Origin: Silicimonas algicola
GTDB taxonomy: Bacteria; Pseudomonadota; Alphaproteobacteria; Rhodobacterales; Rhodobacteraceae
DNA: 64,000 nt
Direction: 5' to 3'
Assembly: GCF_003148765.1 (NCBI RefSeq)
Contig: NZ_QGGV01000005.1
Span: 241,149 to 305,148, forward strand
Under the pieces are notes generated by a model. It worked only from the letters and a program-made list of their open reading frames with translations, was not told where the DNA came from and made no database searches. Numbering within the stretch: position 1 is the stretch's first letter; each line of letters starts with the position of its first letter. A program made the position numbers and the translations under genes. This document shows positions 37,351 to 45,916 of this stretch, in pieces.

Positions 37351-37408
37351 TTTAGCCTAGCTCCTGTTCCGTCTGGCGCGACGGCGTTGAGCGAAAACAG
37401 GAGAACCT

Positions 37409-37624
37409 ATGAACAACGCAGCGGACGCCGCAGTCATCATAGGCTTAAGCCTCGTCGTTCTCATTGGAACCGTTTGGCTTTACATCATCCTCCCCGCTCA
37501 GATGGCACGATCACGCAACCGCAGCGTCTTCGGTTGGATTCTGATCTCGCTCATTGTCAGCCCCGCCCTTTCGCTCCTGGCGCTGCTGTACCTCGGCAGG
37601 CGCGGACCTGGCCCGGACGCATAG
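37409..37624 (+). CDS. Small two-helix membrane protein
   Basis: This 71-residue protein has a strong ribosome site (AGGAG 7 bp before the ATG). It has two hydrophobic helices (AAVIIGLSLVVLIGTVWLYI and FGWILISLIVSPALSLLALLY) separated by a short basic loop. No family recognised. It lies inside the tRNA-Cys-bounded element. Confidence 0.65.
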   Translation: MNNAADAAVIIGLSLVVLIGTVWLYIILPAQMARSRNRSVFGWILISLIVSPALSLLALLYLGRRGPGPDA

Positions 37625-37674
37625 GTCCCCGTGAGCCTCGTTCTGAGTAGAGAAAGAGAACGGAACAAAAACAG

Positions 37675-37685
37675 AATGTTTAGAC
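37675..37685 (+). repeat. Third copy of AATGTTTAGAC
   Basis: It is identical to the two copies at 35849 and 35890 and lies 60 bp inside the right tRNA-Cys remnant. A partial copy (TTTTTAGAC) follows a few bases later. It supports the view that both remnants are att sites with inner arm repeats. Confidence 0.55.
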
Positions 37686-37744
37686 GAATTTTTAGACTCG
37701 CCTCCGGGCGCGAAGCGACAACCGCCTAACCCATTGAAAAGATT

Positions 37745-37790
37745 TGGAGGCGAGTACCGGAATCGAACCGGTGTGCACGGATTTGCGATC
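37745..37790 (-). repeat. tRNA-Cys 3' remnant, right copy (candidate att site)
   Basis: The minus strand reads GCGGATCGCAAATCCG (anticodon stem-loop with GCA), a T-arm ACCGGTTCGATTCCGGT and acceptor ACTCGCCTCCA. The 5' side does not supply the matching GGCGAGT or a D-arm, and the residue before the anticodon is C instead of the near-universal U33. It is a 3' fragment in direct orientation with the copy at 35774. Confidence 0.72.
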
Positions 37791-38232
37791 CGCTACATGC
37801 CGTGTACCGACTAACCTTTTCCTGTAAACGGGAATCAACTTCGGCATCGACTTGTCAACAACTTGCGACAGAGATGTAAACGCTTTCCGCCGCCTGAGAC
37901 GAGCGTAAGCGTGCTGGGCGAGGTAAAGGTCGGGGAAGGGCCGACGCTGTCCTTCATGGCGGGCGGCGCGAAGGTCTAGTGGGCGGGAAGCGGACGCGAT
38001 GTATTGAACGCTGGACGGCAACTTAGGGCCGAAGCGGACGAGGATCGTAGGACTGCCGAACGTCGGCTAAGGGCCGGAAGCGCCCGGGAGCTCCGCGCTT
38101 CCGGACGTCCGCTCAGGGCCCCTCCCTACTTTGACGGTCGCCCGCTGGCACAATTTTCCCGCAGAGCCCGCAACGGACATTCCGGCATTCTTTTTCGCCA
38201 ATCAATAGACTTGTAGTAAGCTACCGGGCATC
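37791..38232. other. Intergenic stretch with repeated GGGCCGGAAGCG-like words
   Basis: No gene seen. Between 38024 and 38120 three related words recur (TTAGGGCCGAAGCGG, TAAGGGCCGGAAGCG, TCAGGGCCC), a style of intergenic repeat common in roseobacters. The right boundary of the tRNA-Cys-bounded element lies at its left end. Confidence 0.4.
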
Positions 38233-38931
38233 ATGCGGAACGAAACGCGATCGCTCATGTTCTCCCGCGGCTCGCCATTTGCGCGCGCCGTCCGGATATT
38301 ACTCCACGAGCTTGGGTTGGCCTATGACGGCCACGAACCCGACGATTCTCCGGCTGAGATCCAACTCGGTACGGTCACGCCCACAATGCAAGTTCCGACA
38401 CTACGAGATGGTGACGTAACGCTCTGGGAAAGCGGGCTGATCGCTGAATATCTGATGACCCGTTACACCCATCGACCACAGGACGACCGCCCCCTGGCTT
38501 TGGTTCCCTGGCGTCCCGAGTTCCTATGGAAGGACAAGCTGCTATTCTCGACCATCCAGACGTTCGGGACTGCTGTGACGACGATATCGCAAATGACCTG
38601 GACGGGTGTGCACGTCGACGGGAACCCTCATCTCCGGCGCTGTGCGCAACGGATGACCTTAATTCTCGGTTGGCTTGAAGAAGAACTGGCATTGGCAGAT
38701 GGCGGTGGGTTCTTCCCGAACTGCGTGTCGATGCAGGACATCTTCCTGATCTGCCATATTCGTTTTGTTCAGGCTCGCCCGCTCGGCATTACGTTCGACC
38801 TCTCGCGGCACGAGAAGATCAGCATTCTTGCAGACGAGCTGGACCGCAGGTCCAGCTTCCGCTCGAATCGGATTTTATGGTGGGACCCGGACGTTCTCGA
38901 TTACGCGCCGGACGGAACCCCAATATACTGA
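38233..38931 (+). CDS. Glutathione S-transferase family protein
   Basis: This 232-residue protein has an N-terminal thioredoxin-like domain (FSRGSPFARAVRILLHELGL, then the cis-Pro MQVPTLRDGD and the glutathione-contacting WESGLIAEYL). An all-helical C-terminal domain follows. The Ser in FSRGSPF fits the Ser/Cys-type active site. Substrate unknown. The start is the ATG at 38233; an ATG at 38257 is also possible. The ribosome site is weak. Confidence 0.8.
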   Translation: MRNETRSLMFSRGSPFARAVRILLHELGLAYDGHEPDDSPAEIQLGTVTPTMQVPTLRDGDVTLWESGLIAEYLMTRYTHRPQDDRPLALVPWRPEFLWKDKLLFSTIQTFGTAVTTISQMTWTGVHVDGNPHLRRCAQRMTLILGWLEEELALADGGGFFPNCVSMQDIFLICHIRFVQARPLGITFDLSRHEKISILADELDRRSSFRSNRILWWDPDVLDYAPDGTPIY

Positions 38932-38945
38932 ACTGGGAGCATGGG

Positions 38946-39464
38946 TTAGCGGTCCCGCAAGCGCCCTTGACTCGCGGCCTTCAGTTGCTCTGTCACGAGA
39001 GTGTGGGTGTCGAAGACTTGAGCCTCTGCGATTACGCCATCGGATTCCCAGTAGTGGGCATCGAAGACTCGGTGCCCGGCAGGGACTACCGTGCCTACGG
39101 GGGCGGAACTCAGATAGAAATGTAGGTTGTTGTCCGGGCGACGCTCGAACCAGTCCTTGTTGTCAAAGGTGCCCGAATAGACGCCGACCGAGCTGGGAAA
39201 CCGTTCGAACAGCATGTGGGTCTTCGTCCCGCAGGTGCCGCAGAAATGAATGTGGACGAGTTTGCCACTTCCTTCGCTCACGTGCCCAAACACACGCGGC
39301 GTGCCACGCAGGAGGTGGAAACGGTTCTTGTCGAACAAAGTTTCGATCAAGTAGGCGCTGCCTGTCGCCCTTTGACAGAAGTGGCAGTGGCAGTGAACCA
39401 CTTCGTTGGGCTGCCCCTCGACGGTGAATTCAAGGCCTCCGCAAAGACATCTTCCATGTTGCAT
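38946..39464 (-). CDS. GFA family protein (glutathione-dependent formaldehyde-activating type)
   Basis: This 172-residue Zn-binding protein of the GFA/CENP-V fold has ligand motifs GRCLCGG, CHCHFCQRATGS and FCGTCGTK. Family members bind glutathione adducts, though most are not true formaldehyde enzymes. It is convergent with the GST gene, which is consistent with a glutathione-linked pair. The start is the ATG at 39462-39464. Confidence 0.85.
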   Translation of the reverse strand: MQHGRCLCGGLEFTVEGQPNEVVHCHCHFCQRATGSAYLIETLFDKNRFHLLRGTPRVFGHVSEGSGKLVHIHFCGTCGTKTHMLFERFPSSVGVYSGTFDNKDWFERRPDNNLHFYLSSAPVGTVVPAGHRVFDAHYWESDGVIAEAQVFDTHTLVTEQLKAASQGRLRDR

Positions 39465-39870
39465 CCACTCACCCCGGAATTGCCGCAGCGATCATAGCAC
39501 AAAACGGCCGCTTCGTCCGGGTGGCCGATCCGCAGACTAAATATATGCAGCGAACGACCGCTACTGAGAGGTCTCGCACTGCGGCCACTGCCGCGGTCGT
39601 CAAGGTCTGGTCAGGCCGAGAGCGGGCCCCATCGGCCAGCGCCTCGAAGGTCCGGTATAGGCAGGAAGCTTCGTCTGGCAGTGCGTTCGACCCAAGTGCT
39701 CTTGGAGTGCTGCGCAGAATTACCTTGAACCCTTAGCAAGCGCACTTTGAGACTTTCAGTGACGAGCGACAACTGCGAGCGAACCGTTTTCTCATCGGCA
39801 TGGAATAAAGCGATCACCCAATCGTAGTCCTTTTGTCGAAACAAGTTCCATCATCAGAAGGACCGCAGAC
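39465..39870. other. Intergenic stretch, no gene seen
   Basis: Short frames on both strands lack ribosome sites and recognisable motifs. It contains the promoter region of the Ser/Asn-repeat protein gene. Confidence 0.4.
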
Positions 39871-40260
39871 ATGAAAACTCTCGCAACTTTTCTCGCCACA
39901 GCCGTTGTGGCCACGTCAGCGTTGACTGCCCCGGCGAAGGCCGACGACCTTGACGACACGATCCGCGGCTTCTTCAAGAAGTTTCTGTCGGGTCAGACCG
40001 TTTATCGCGGCGAGACCCAGTTCCGCAGTCGGAGCTACGACCGCGACGACGACGATGACGACCGGGGCCGGCGCGGTTCGAGTTCGAACAGCAACAGCAA
40101 CAGCAACAGCAATTCGAATTCCAGCAGCAACTCCAGTTCAAACAGCAACTCGAACTCGAACAGCAATTTCAGTTCGAACTCGTCGTCCAACTCGAGTTCC
40201 AATTCGAGTTCGAACAGCAGCAGCAACTCGTCTTCGAACAGCTCCGACGACGACGATTGA
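39871..40260 (+). CDS. Secreted Asp- and Ser/Asn-repeat protein
   Basis: This 129-residue protein has a signal peptide (MKTLATFLATAVVATSALTA, cleavage near PAKA-DD). A short helical region (DTIRGFFKKFLSGQT) and a run of six Asp follow. About 65 residues of Ser/Asn repeats (SNSNSN, SSNSSS) then end in DDDD. It looks like an intrinsically disordered exported spacer or adhesin-like peptide. No family is recognised. It lies next to an ECF sigma locus whose protease also has a poly-Asp tract after its signal peptide. A strong hairpin terminator follows. Confidence 0.75.
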   Translation: MKTLATFLATAVVATSALTAPAKADDLDDTIRGFFKKFLSGQTVYRGETQFRSRSYDRDDDDDDRGRRGSSSNSNSNSNSNSNSSSNSSSNSNSNSNSNFSSNSSSNSSSNSSSNSSSNSSSNSSDDDD

Positions 40261-40280
40261 GGCGGCCTGAAAACCCAAAC

Positions 40281-40314
40281 AAAGCGCGCCGGCCGAAAAT
40301 GGGCCGGCGCTTTT
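40281..40314 (+). terminator. Rho-independent terminator
   Basis: A GC-rich stem (GCCGGCC pairing with GGCCGGC, extended by AAAGCG / CGCTTT with a 2-nt bulge) ends in TTTT. It is 20 bp after the Ser/Asn-repeat gene. Confidence 0.8.
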
Positions 40315-40327
40315 CGTTTGTCGGCCG

Positions 40328-41038
40328 TCAGCGCGTGGCGCGTGCCTCGGTCCGATACCAGCCGGGAGAAGCCTGCGTACTGCGGGTGACCGTCTTCCGG
40401 TCCGCAGCTTCATCGCTCTGCTCCACGCGGATCTCGGCCTGAAGCTCGACCATATCGCGCCGAAAAGGGATCACCTGTACCATCGGCGAGCCCTTCTCGA
40501 TCACGTGAAGTCCGTCCTTCGCCACCGGGAAGAAAGGAAAATGCACCGGCGCGCGGTAAGTGTCTGTGTCGACGACGCCCGCCAGGACCTCGAAAAGCCC
40601 ATTGGGGCGATTGAGGGGATTGAGGAACAGGCAGCTCCAGCCCGGCGGCGTGACGATGGTCCAGAAGTTGTGGAACTTGCAGGCAGCGCGCTTGCCCCAT
40701 GGATTACCCTTCACCTGGTGAGAGCCATGAAAACTGACGAGCGGTCGGTCGAAGTCCCATCCCGCGTCGACAAGGGCTCCTGCGTCCCTCACGTCGAGCC
40801 GGACAGTGGCCGGAAGCGGAATGATCCATCCGGTGCTCATCGCGTCGAGAAACGGCAGGCAGCGCTTGATCGTCAGGCCCGTATCGGTGGTCCCGAGCTT
40901 TGCCTCATCGACGGCCGGCAGCCTGCGAAACCAGTCCGGGAGATAGTTCTTGGCCGGGACCGGCGGCGCGATCACGCCGTCGTCCTCGGGCGCGCACAGG
41001 AAACGGATCTTGCTGTTGGAGCGTTGAAAGAGGTTCAT
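40328..41038 (-). CDS. Unknown conserved protein downstream of the subtilase
   Basis: This 236-residue soluble protein contains APPVPAKNYLPDWFRRLPAV, TIKRCLPFLDAMSTGW, then GSHQVKGNPWG, KFHNFWTIVTPPGWSCLFLN and a closing FPFFPV. It resembles a family of unknown function seen in phages and bacteria (possibly DUF6065). Conserved Trp and His residues suggest an enzyme-like fold. It starts 15 bp after the protease gene on the same strand, so the two are co-transcribed. I do not assign a function. Confidence 0.65.
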   Translation of the reverse strand: MNLFQRSNSKIRFLCAPEDDGVIAPPVPAKNYLPDWFRRLPAVDEAKLGTTDTGLTIKRCLPFLDAMSTGWIIPLPATVRLDVRDAGALVDAGWDFDRPLVSFHGSHQVKGNPWGKRAACKFHNFWTIVTPPGWSCLFLNPLNRPNGLFEVLAGVVDTDTYRAPVHFPFFPVAKDGLHVIEKGSPMVQVIPFRRDMVELQAEIRVEQSDEAADRKTVTRSTQASPGWYRTEARATR

Positions 41039-41053
41039 CGTGTTGTCTCCAGA

Positions 41054-42466
41054 TCAGGTTCTGCCAAGGCAGGAAGCATCGAGGTTGAGGAGACCCGCAC
41101 CGAAGACCCGATCGGGCCCACTGTCACCGAGGTCGAGGGCGCGTACGCGCAGGGTCTCAGCGATCTGCGTCGCGCTAAGTTCTGGCTGTTCCTCTCTCAG
41201 GATCGCCGCGGCGGCCGAAACAAACGGCACGGCAAACGAGGTTCCGGTCTTGTGTCGCGCCCCGCTGATAGAGGCGGCGGTCCAGACGTTTACGCCGGGG
41301 GCGGCGATGTCGACGTGTTCGCCCTGGATAGCGCGACGATAAACCCGCCTTTCACGGTCGACTGCGGTCACCGCGAGCACCTTTTCGTAAGCCGCGGGGT
41401 AGGCTGGGTTCGCCCTAGGGCCATCGTTGCCAACGGCAGAGACGATGACGATATCCCGCTCGACGACAAGCCGCTCCACAATCTCCGCCAGCACCGCGTT
41501 CTCCGGACCGGCGAGACTGAGGTTGAGAATCTCGACGCCCCGGTCCGCCAGGAAGTCCAAAGCTTCGACCAACGTGAAGATGTCCGCACGCTCGTCCGAC
41601 CCTCGCCGGTGGAAAGCGTCGACGGCGACCAAGCGTGCAGCAGGGACGAGGCCAGGCGAACGCGTTCCAGGATCGCCGACCAGCAGCGCCGCGACCGCTG
41701 TGCCGTGGACGGCACGAGAGGGATCGAAATCCTGCGGCGACAGCCGATGCACGTCGAGTTGCGCCCCAGCAAACGTTTCGTGGCCTTCGTTGATGCCGGT
41801 ATCGATCATCCCGATTGTGACGCCGCGACCGCAGCCCGATCGCCGGTCGGGAAGTACGGGCCAGCCGATAGACAGCCGCGCCGGGCACTCGGCCCCGCTG
41901 CAGGTCTGGGAGAAGCCCTGTTCCGAGCGATAGAAATGGTTGAAATCTGCGTCCTCGCCCGTTGGCAGGGCGCGAACCGCCGCACGTGCTTCACTCAGCG
42001 ACAGCCCTGCGGGGATACGAAGACGGCGGGAGACGCCGGGCCAAGCCGCAAGCTGCAGTTCCTCGATGACGGCAAAGCCCTGGGCTGTGAGGACCCCCAG
42101 GTCCTCGTCGCTCAGGGCTAGGGCGACGACTTCTCCTGGTGCCGAAATCTGAAGAGGTGCTGACGCGAGGGGAGCAGGAGCCATCTGGCGACGCTGTCCG
42201 GGATTGAAGAGATTACGAAGCGCATTTCCGCTGCCGCCAGACGGCCGTCTCACACCAGAGTCGTCGTCATCGTCATCGCGGCCCGACCAACTGTCGTCGT
42301 AGTCGTCGTCATCGTCATCATCGTCGTCATCGTCATCGCCGTCATCATCGTCGTCTTGCGCGAAAGTCGGAAATGCCGTTCCCAGTGTCACGACGAACGC
42401 TAGCGGCAGAACTTGCGCCGCCGAGACCACCAGCGCGATCCAGAGGGCAAGAAAGCGATTTTTCAT
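41054..42466 (-). CDS. Secreted S8 (subtilisin-like) serine protease with poly-Asp tract
   Basis: This 470-residue protease has a signal peptide (about 1-37). A stretch of some 40 residues follows that is mostly Asp, then a prodomain-like region (about 100-180) and the S8 catalytic domain. The triad motifs are GMIDTGIN, VHGTAVAALL and GTSFAVPFV, with the oxyanion Asn in SAVGNDG. I chose the ATG at 42464-42466, with GGAGAAG upstream. It diverges from the ECF sigma gene across 96 bp. The acidic tract probably binds Ca or a surface. Confidence 0.88.
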   Translation of the reverse strand: MKNRFLALWIALVVSAAQVLPLAFVVTLGTAFPTFAQDDDDDGDDDDDDDDDDDDYDDSWSGRDDDDDDSGVRRPSGGSGNALRNLFNPGQRRQMAPAPLASAPLQISAPGEVVALALSDEDLGVLTAQGFAVIEELQLAAWPGVSRRLRIPAGLSLSEARAAVRALPTGEDADFNHFYRSEQGFSQTCSGAECPARLSIGWPVLPDRRSGCGRGVTIGMIDTGINEGHETFAGAQLDVHRLSPQDFDPSRAVHGTAVAALLVGDPGTRSPGLVPAARLVAVDAFHRRGSDERADIFTLVEALDFLADRGVEILNLSLAGPENAVLAEIVERLVVERDIVIVSAVGNDGPRANPAYPAAYEKVLAVTAVDRERRVYRRAIQGEHVDIAAPGVNVWTAASISGARHKTGTSFAVPFVSAAAAILREEQPELSATQIAETLRVRALDLGDSGPDRVFGAGLLNLDASCLGRT

Positions 42467-42562
42467 CCGGTTCTTCTCCAACTCGCCCAGGGTCTTCCAA
42501 GTATACGTGTCGCAACGGAAGATATTCCGTGTCAGTCTCGCGGCAATTCGGATCGGAGAACA

Positions 42563-43054
42563 ATGACGAACAGCTTCGAACGCGATCTCATTGCCGCTCT
42601 CCCGGCTCTCAGACGCTATGCGCTGTCACTGTGCCGGAAATCCGACATTGCCGACGACCTTGTTCAGACCTGCGTGGAACGCGCGCTGGCGGCGAGGGTC
42701 CGCTATGATCCCGGAGAGCGCCTTGATCCATGGCTGTTCCGTATCCTCCGAAACGCCTGGCTTGACATGACCCGCCGCATGGTGACGAGAGGCACCGAGA
42801 TCGACGTCACGGAAACGCCGGAGGCCGCCATCCAGGATGGAGCTCGCGTGACCGAAGCCGTTCTGTTCCTGCACGAGACCGAACGGGCGATGGCGGCGCT
42901 TCCGGACGACCAGAGAGAAGTCTTGCACCTCGTCTGTTTCGAGGAGCTTTCCTATGCCGAGACGGCGGAGGTTCTGGGCATACCCAAGGGTACCGTGATG
43001 AGCCGTCTAGCAAGAGCGCGGATCGCGCTCGCGGAGAGGCTGGGAATAAATTGA
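42563..43054 (+). CDS. ECF-type RNA polymerase sigma factor
   Basis: This 163-residue sigma-70 family protein has region 2 (ALRRYALSLCRKSDIADDLV, then VERALAARVRYDPGERLDPW) and region 4 (LPDDQREVLHLVCFEELSYA, then AEVLGIPKGTVMSRLARAR). There is no region 3, as in ECF factors. GGAG precedes the ATG. The probable anti-sigma gene follows 40 bp later, and the divergent protease is a likely target. Confidence 0.92.
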   Translation: MTNSFERDLIAALPALRRYALSLCRKSDIADDLVQTCVERALAARVRYDPGERLDPWLFRILRNAWLDMTRRMVTRGTEIDVTETPEAAIQDGARVTEAVLFLHETERAMAALPDDQREVLHLVCFEELSYAETAEVLGIPKGTVMSRLARARIALAERLGIN

Positions 43055-43094
43055 AGACAGGAACGTTGTCCTACGGGGGCCAAGGAGCGACGCC

Positions 43095-43844
43095 ATGACC
43101 GGCACCGACATCGACGACGAGATGCTGATGGCCTACGCCGACGGCGAGCTTGATGAGCACGATGCCGCAAGGGTCGAAGCGGTGCTTAGCGACGATCCGA
43201 GCATTGTCACGCGGCTCGCTGTCTTCTCGCGGACGCGCGAGGCGTTGGTGTCCGCAGCCGCTGTCCGACGTGCGGATCCACTGCCCGGGCAAGTTCTTTC
43301 CCGCGCCCAGGTCGCGATCGAGACGGCGGCAGATTTGGAGAGCGATGCCAAGGTTGTGCCCTTGGCCCGCCCGGATCGTCGGCTTCGCTTCTTGCCGATG
43401 TCGCTGGCTGCCAGCCTTGCGGTTGTAGGCTTTCTTGGCGGATACGTCCTGTCCCCCTATGCGCGGGTAGAGCCGCAAGACCCTCGCTTCGCGATCCTGG
43501 GCACCACGGGCCTGTCCGAAGAATTGGACCGGCTTCCGGCGGGGGGGCGGGCTGCCATCGAAGGTGGAGAGGTGGCCATCATAGCCTCCTTCCGCGATGC
43601 AACCGGTGCGCTTTGTCGCGAGTTCGAGGTGGACTCCCCGGATGCGACGACCGTCGTCTCTGTCGCTTGTCGCTCCCAAGCAGGCTGGGATCCGAAGCTC
43701 GCCGTGGTCGCCCCGGCCGATGATGGAACCCAGTACGCGCCGGCCTCGTCGCTTGAGACTCTGGACGCCTATCTGGCTGCCATCGGCGCCAGCGCACCCT
43801 TGCCCATCGAAGAAGAAGCGGCGGCACTCGACGACCTCCTGTGA
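43095..43844 (+). CDS. Probable membrane anti-sigma factor
   Basis: This 249-residue protein has an N-terminal cytoplasmic part with the anti-sigma pattern DEMLMAYADGELDEHDAARV. One membrane helix follows (LAASLAVVGFLGGYVL, about residues 103-118), then a 130-residue extracytoplasmic domain. No HxxxCxxC zinc motif is visible. Its place directly after the ECF sigma gene makes it the cognate anti-sigma factor. The signal may act through the external domain. Confidence 0.85.
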   Translation: MTGTDIDDEMLMAYADGELDEHDAARVEAVLSDDPSIVTRLAVFSRTREALVSAAAVRRADPLPGQVLSRAQVAIETAADLESDAKVVPLARPDRRLRFLPMSLAASLAVVGFLGGYVLSPYARVEPQDPRFAILGTTGLSEELDRLPAGGRAAIEGGEVAIIASFRDATGALCREFEVDSPDATTVVSVACRSQAGWDPKLAVVAPADDGTQYAPASSLETLDAYLAAIGASAPLPIEEEAAALDDLL

Positions 43845-44709
43845 CTGAAGCGGCGAAATCGTCTTGAGCCGCTCGGCTGTTTGCGTTGGGTCACGAAGAG
43901 AAATTGCGCCGCAGAAGGAGTTAACGGCAACTTACGGGACAGATCGGGAGCCGAGAGGTTTCGCTGCAGTTCGCTTTGGACCGCGCCGCAACACATGGAA
44001 TCTGAGCCAGAGATGTCAAATTTGCCCTGAACGATTGGTGGGTGGCACAAAGCTCCTCTTTCGCAGGATTGCTCAGCCAGCAGCAAAGAGCACGACGCAA
44101 CAGCCATATGAATCAAGGGCACCAAGCGACAAACCTTTACATCCGGCCGTGCCGAGCGGCCTCTTTCTTCTTCGCGGGTAGTACGGCTGGCATGGCCACA
44201 CCGCGCGCCTGCAGCATCACGTGCGCCAAATTCTCACCGTCGCCACAGATGATCTGCTTACGCAGCGCCAACAGCCCATTGTTTATGGTCCTATCGTGCA
44301 CTACCATTTCCCCGAGGCAATTGAGCGGATTCCAACCCAACAGCCCCGCGTCACTTCATCATCCCGGCGCGGGGCTGTTGTGAGTCTGGCGTTCTTAGGC
44401 ACGTCTTCGTGCGCGTTATACATAGGGCCGCGCCGTAACAGTATATGACGCTCGGAATGCCCGCACCCCGTATCCGCGGTCCCGGTCGTACGCTCAAATT
44501 CAATCGCAACGCTGCGCAACGAAGGTCTTAAGGTGGCACTGCGTGCTTCGCTGGAGCTGACCCCTTATCGGGCATGGTCTCTAACTCCCGTCGCTTTCGA
44601 GATGCGCGCGCATGACGCTCGAGAGTTTTCGCCTGGAGTTCAGGACACAACTGACAATCGGCATAAAAGAACAAGAGACCACCGATCTGGAAGCCAATAT
44701 AGAGAACCC
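43845..44709. other. 865-bp gap with a strong inverted repeat
   Basis: No convincing gene was seen. A perfect 13-bp inverted repeat (CAACAGCCCCGCG / CGCGGGGCTGTTG; 44338-44350 and 44368-44380) with a 17-nt loop lies in the middle, without a U-run. A minus-strand frame at 44528-44716 (62 codons) overlaps the next gene's start and is doubtful. Confidence 0.45.
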
Positions 44710-45915
44710 ATGACAACCGAACTAATGCTGATCTTCGTTGTTCTCGGAGCCGTCTTTGTACTGCTGATTTGGGGGCGCATACGGTATGATCTTGTTGCCT
44801 TCTCGGCCCTGATCGTCGCCACCGCCATCGGGCTCGTGCCTACCGATGAGATGTTTTCGGGGTTCGGGCATTCCGCCGTCGCGATCATCGCACTTGTCCT
44901 CATCTGAGCCGTGGTCTGTCCGCTTCCGGTGCCGTTGAACTTATCGCGGCGCGCCTGATCGATCCCAAGCGACCTCTTCCCCTCCACGTCGCGGTCTTGG
45001 CAACGCTTGCGGCCGGATTGTCAGCGATCATCAACAACGTCGCTGCGCTGGCCCTCTTGATGCCACTCGATGTCGAGGCCGCGGAGAAGGCAAAACGAGC
45101 GGCTGGCCAAAGCTTGATGCCATTATCCTTCGCGACCATTCTAGGAGGCATGATCACTCTGATCGGCACACCGCCGAACATCGTGATCTCAGAGTATCGT
45201 CAGGACGCCCTTGGCGCTCCGTTCGACATGTTTGATTTCGCGCCGGTGGGACTGACCGTCGCCATTGCTGGTATCGCTTTCGTATCCCTTGTCGGCTGGC
45301 GGCTCTTGCCGACGCGCACGCAGTTGGCAGGACATCAGGTCGACCTGAATAAGGGGCGCTACGTCGCTGAGCTCCGCATAGGCGATGAGGCCGCCGACGG
45401 CGACCTGATGGTGCAGGACCTCTACCCGCAGGCGGAAAATGCGGGCATCAATATTCTCGGCCTCATCCGCAGAGGTCGTCGGCGCCCGGGGCTGGCTCGC
45501 AGAGAGGTGTTGCTTCCAGGTGACTTCTTGGTGGTCGAAGGCGAGCCGAAGTCAATCGAGAGCTTCATGGGGCAGGTCAGACTCGATTTTGCGGGATCCG
45601 AGAAACATGAGGGCGGGGTCACATCGACGGGACTTGCGCTGGTTGAGGCCATCGTGCCCGACGGCGCGAGGATTCAAAACCGGACGGCCCGCGCCCTGGG
45701 CCTTCTGCAACGTCATTCGGTCACGCTGCTTGGCGTCGCACGCAGCGGCAAGAGGTTTCGTGACCGCGTCCGATTGCTGCCGATCCGCAGCGGCGACGTC
45801 CTGCTCCTTCTGGGCGACCCTGAACGCGTCGCGGCGGCTACAGAATGGTTGGGCGTCCTGCCGATCGAAGGTCGCAGTACCGAAGTCATTCAGCGAGGAA
45901 AGGCAGGGATTTCTG
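44710..45915 (+). pseudogene. SLC13-type anion permease, frameshifted and 3'-truncated
   Basis: The N-terminus (MTTELMLIFVVLGAVFVLLI onward) is intact to codon 65, where ALVLI meets TGA at 44906. Two bases on, the family sequence continues (SRGLSASGAVELIAARLIDP), so one base was lost. The second frame carries helix pairs (IINNVAALALLMP, IGTPPNIVISEY) and two TrkA_C-like domains (VLLPGDFLVVEG; LLPIRSGDVLLLLGDP). It stops after RGKAGISVA near 45915, where the sequence switches into a universal stress protein. The whole second transmembrane half is missing. Confidence 0.82.
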
Positions 45916-45916
45916 T

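Noticed and set aside
37745..37830. An intact tRNA-Cys gene on the minus strand
   Set aside because: The 3' half is good, but there is no matching 5' acceptor or D-arm, and U33 is replaced by C. It is better read as a 3' remnant.
38004..38216. Plus-strand ORF of 70 codons before the GST gene
   Set aside because: It is made of the repeated GGGCC/AAGCGG intergenic words, with no ribosome site or motif.
40080..40260. CRISPR-like or microsatellite array
   Set aside because: The repetition is codon-level Ser/Asn repetition inside a gene with a signal peptide. There are no spacers or constant repeat units.
44338..44380. Rho-independent terminator
   Set aside because: The 13-bp stem is perfect, but the loop is 17 nt, no U-run follows on either strand, and no gene ends nearby.
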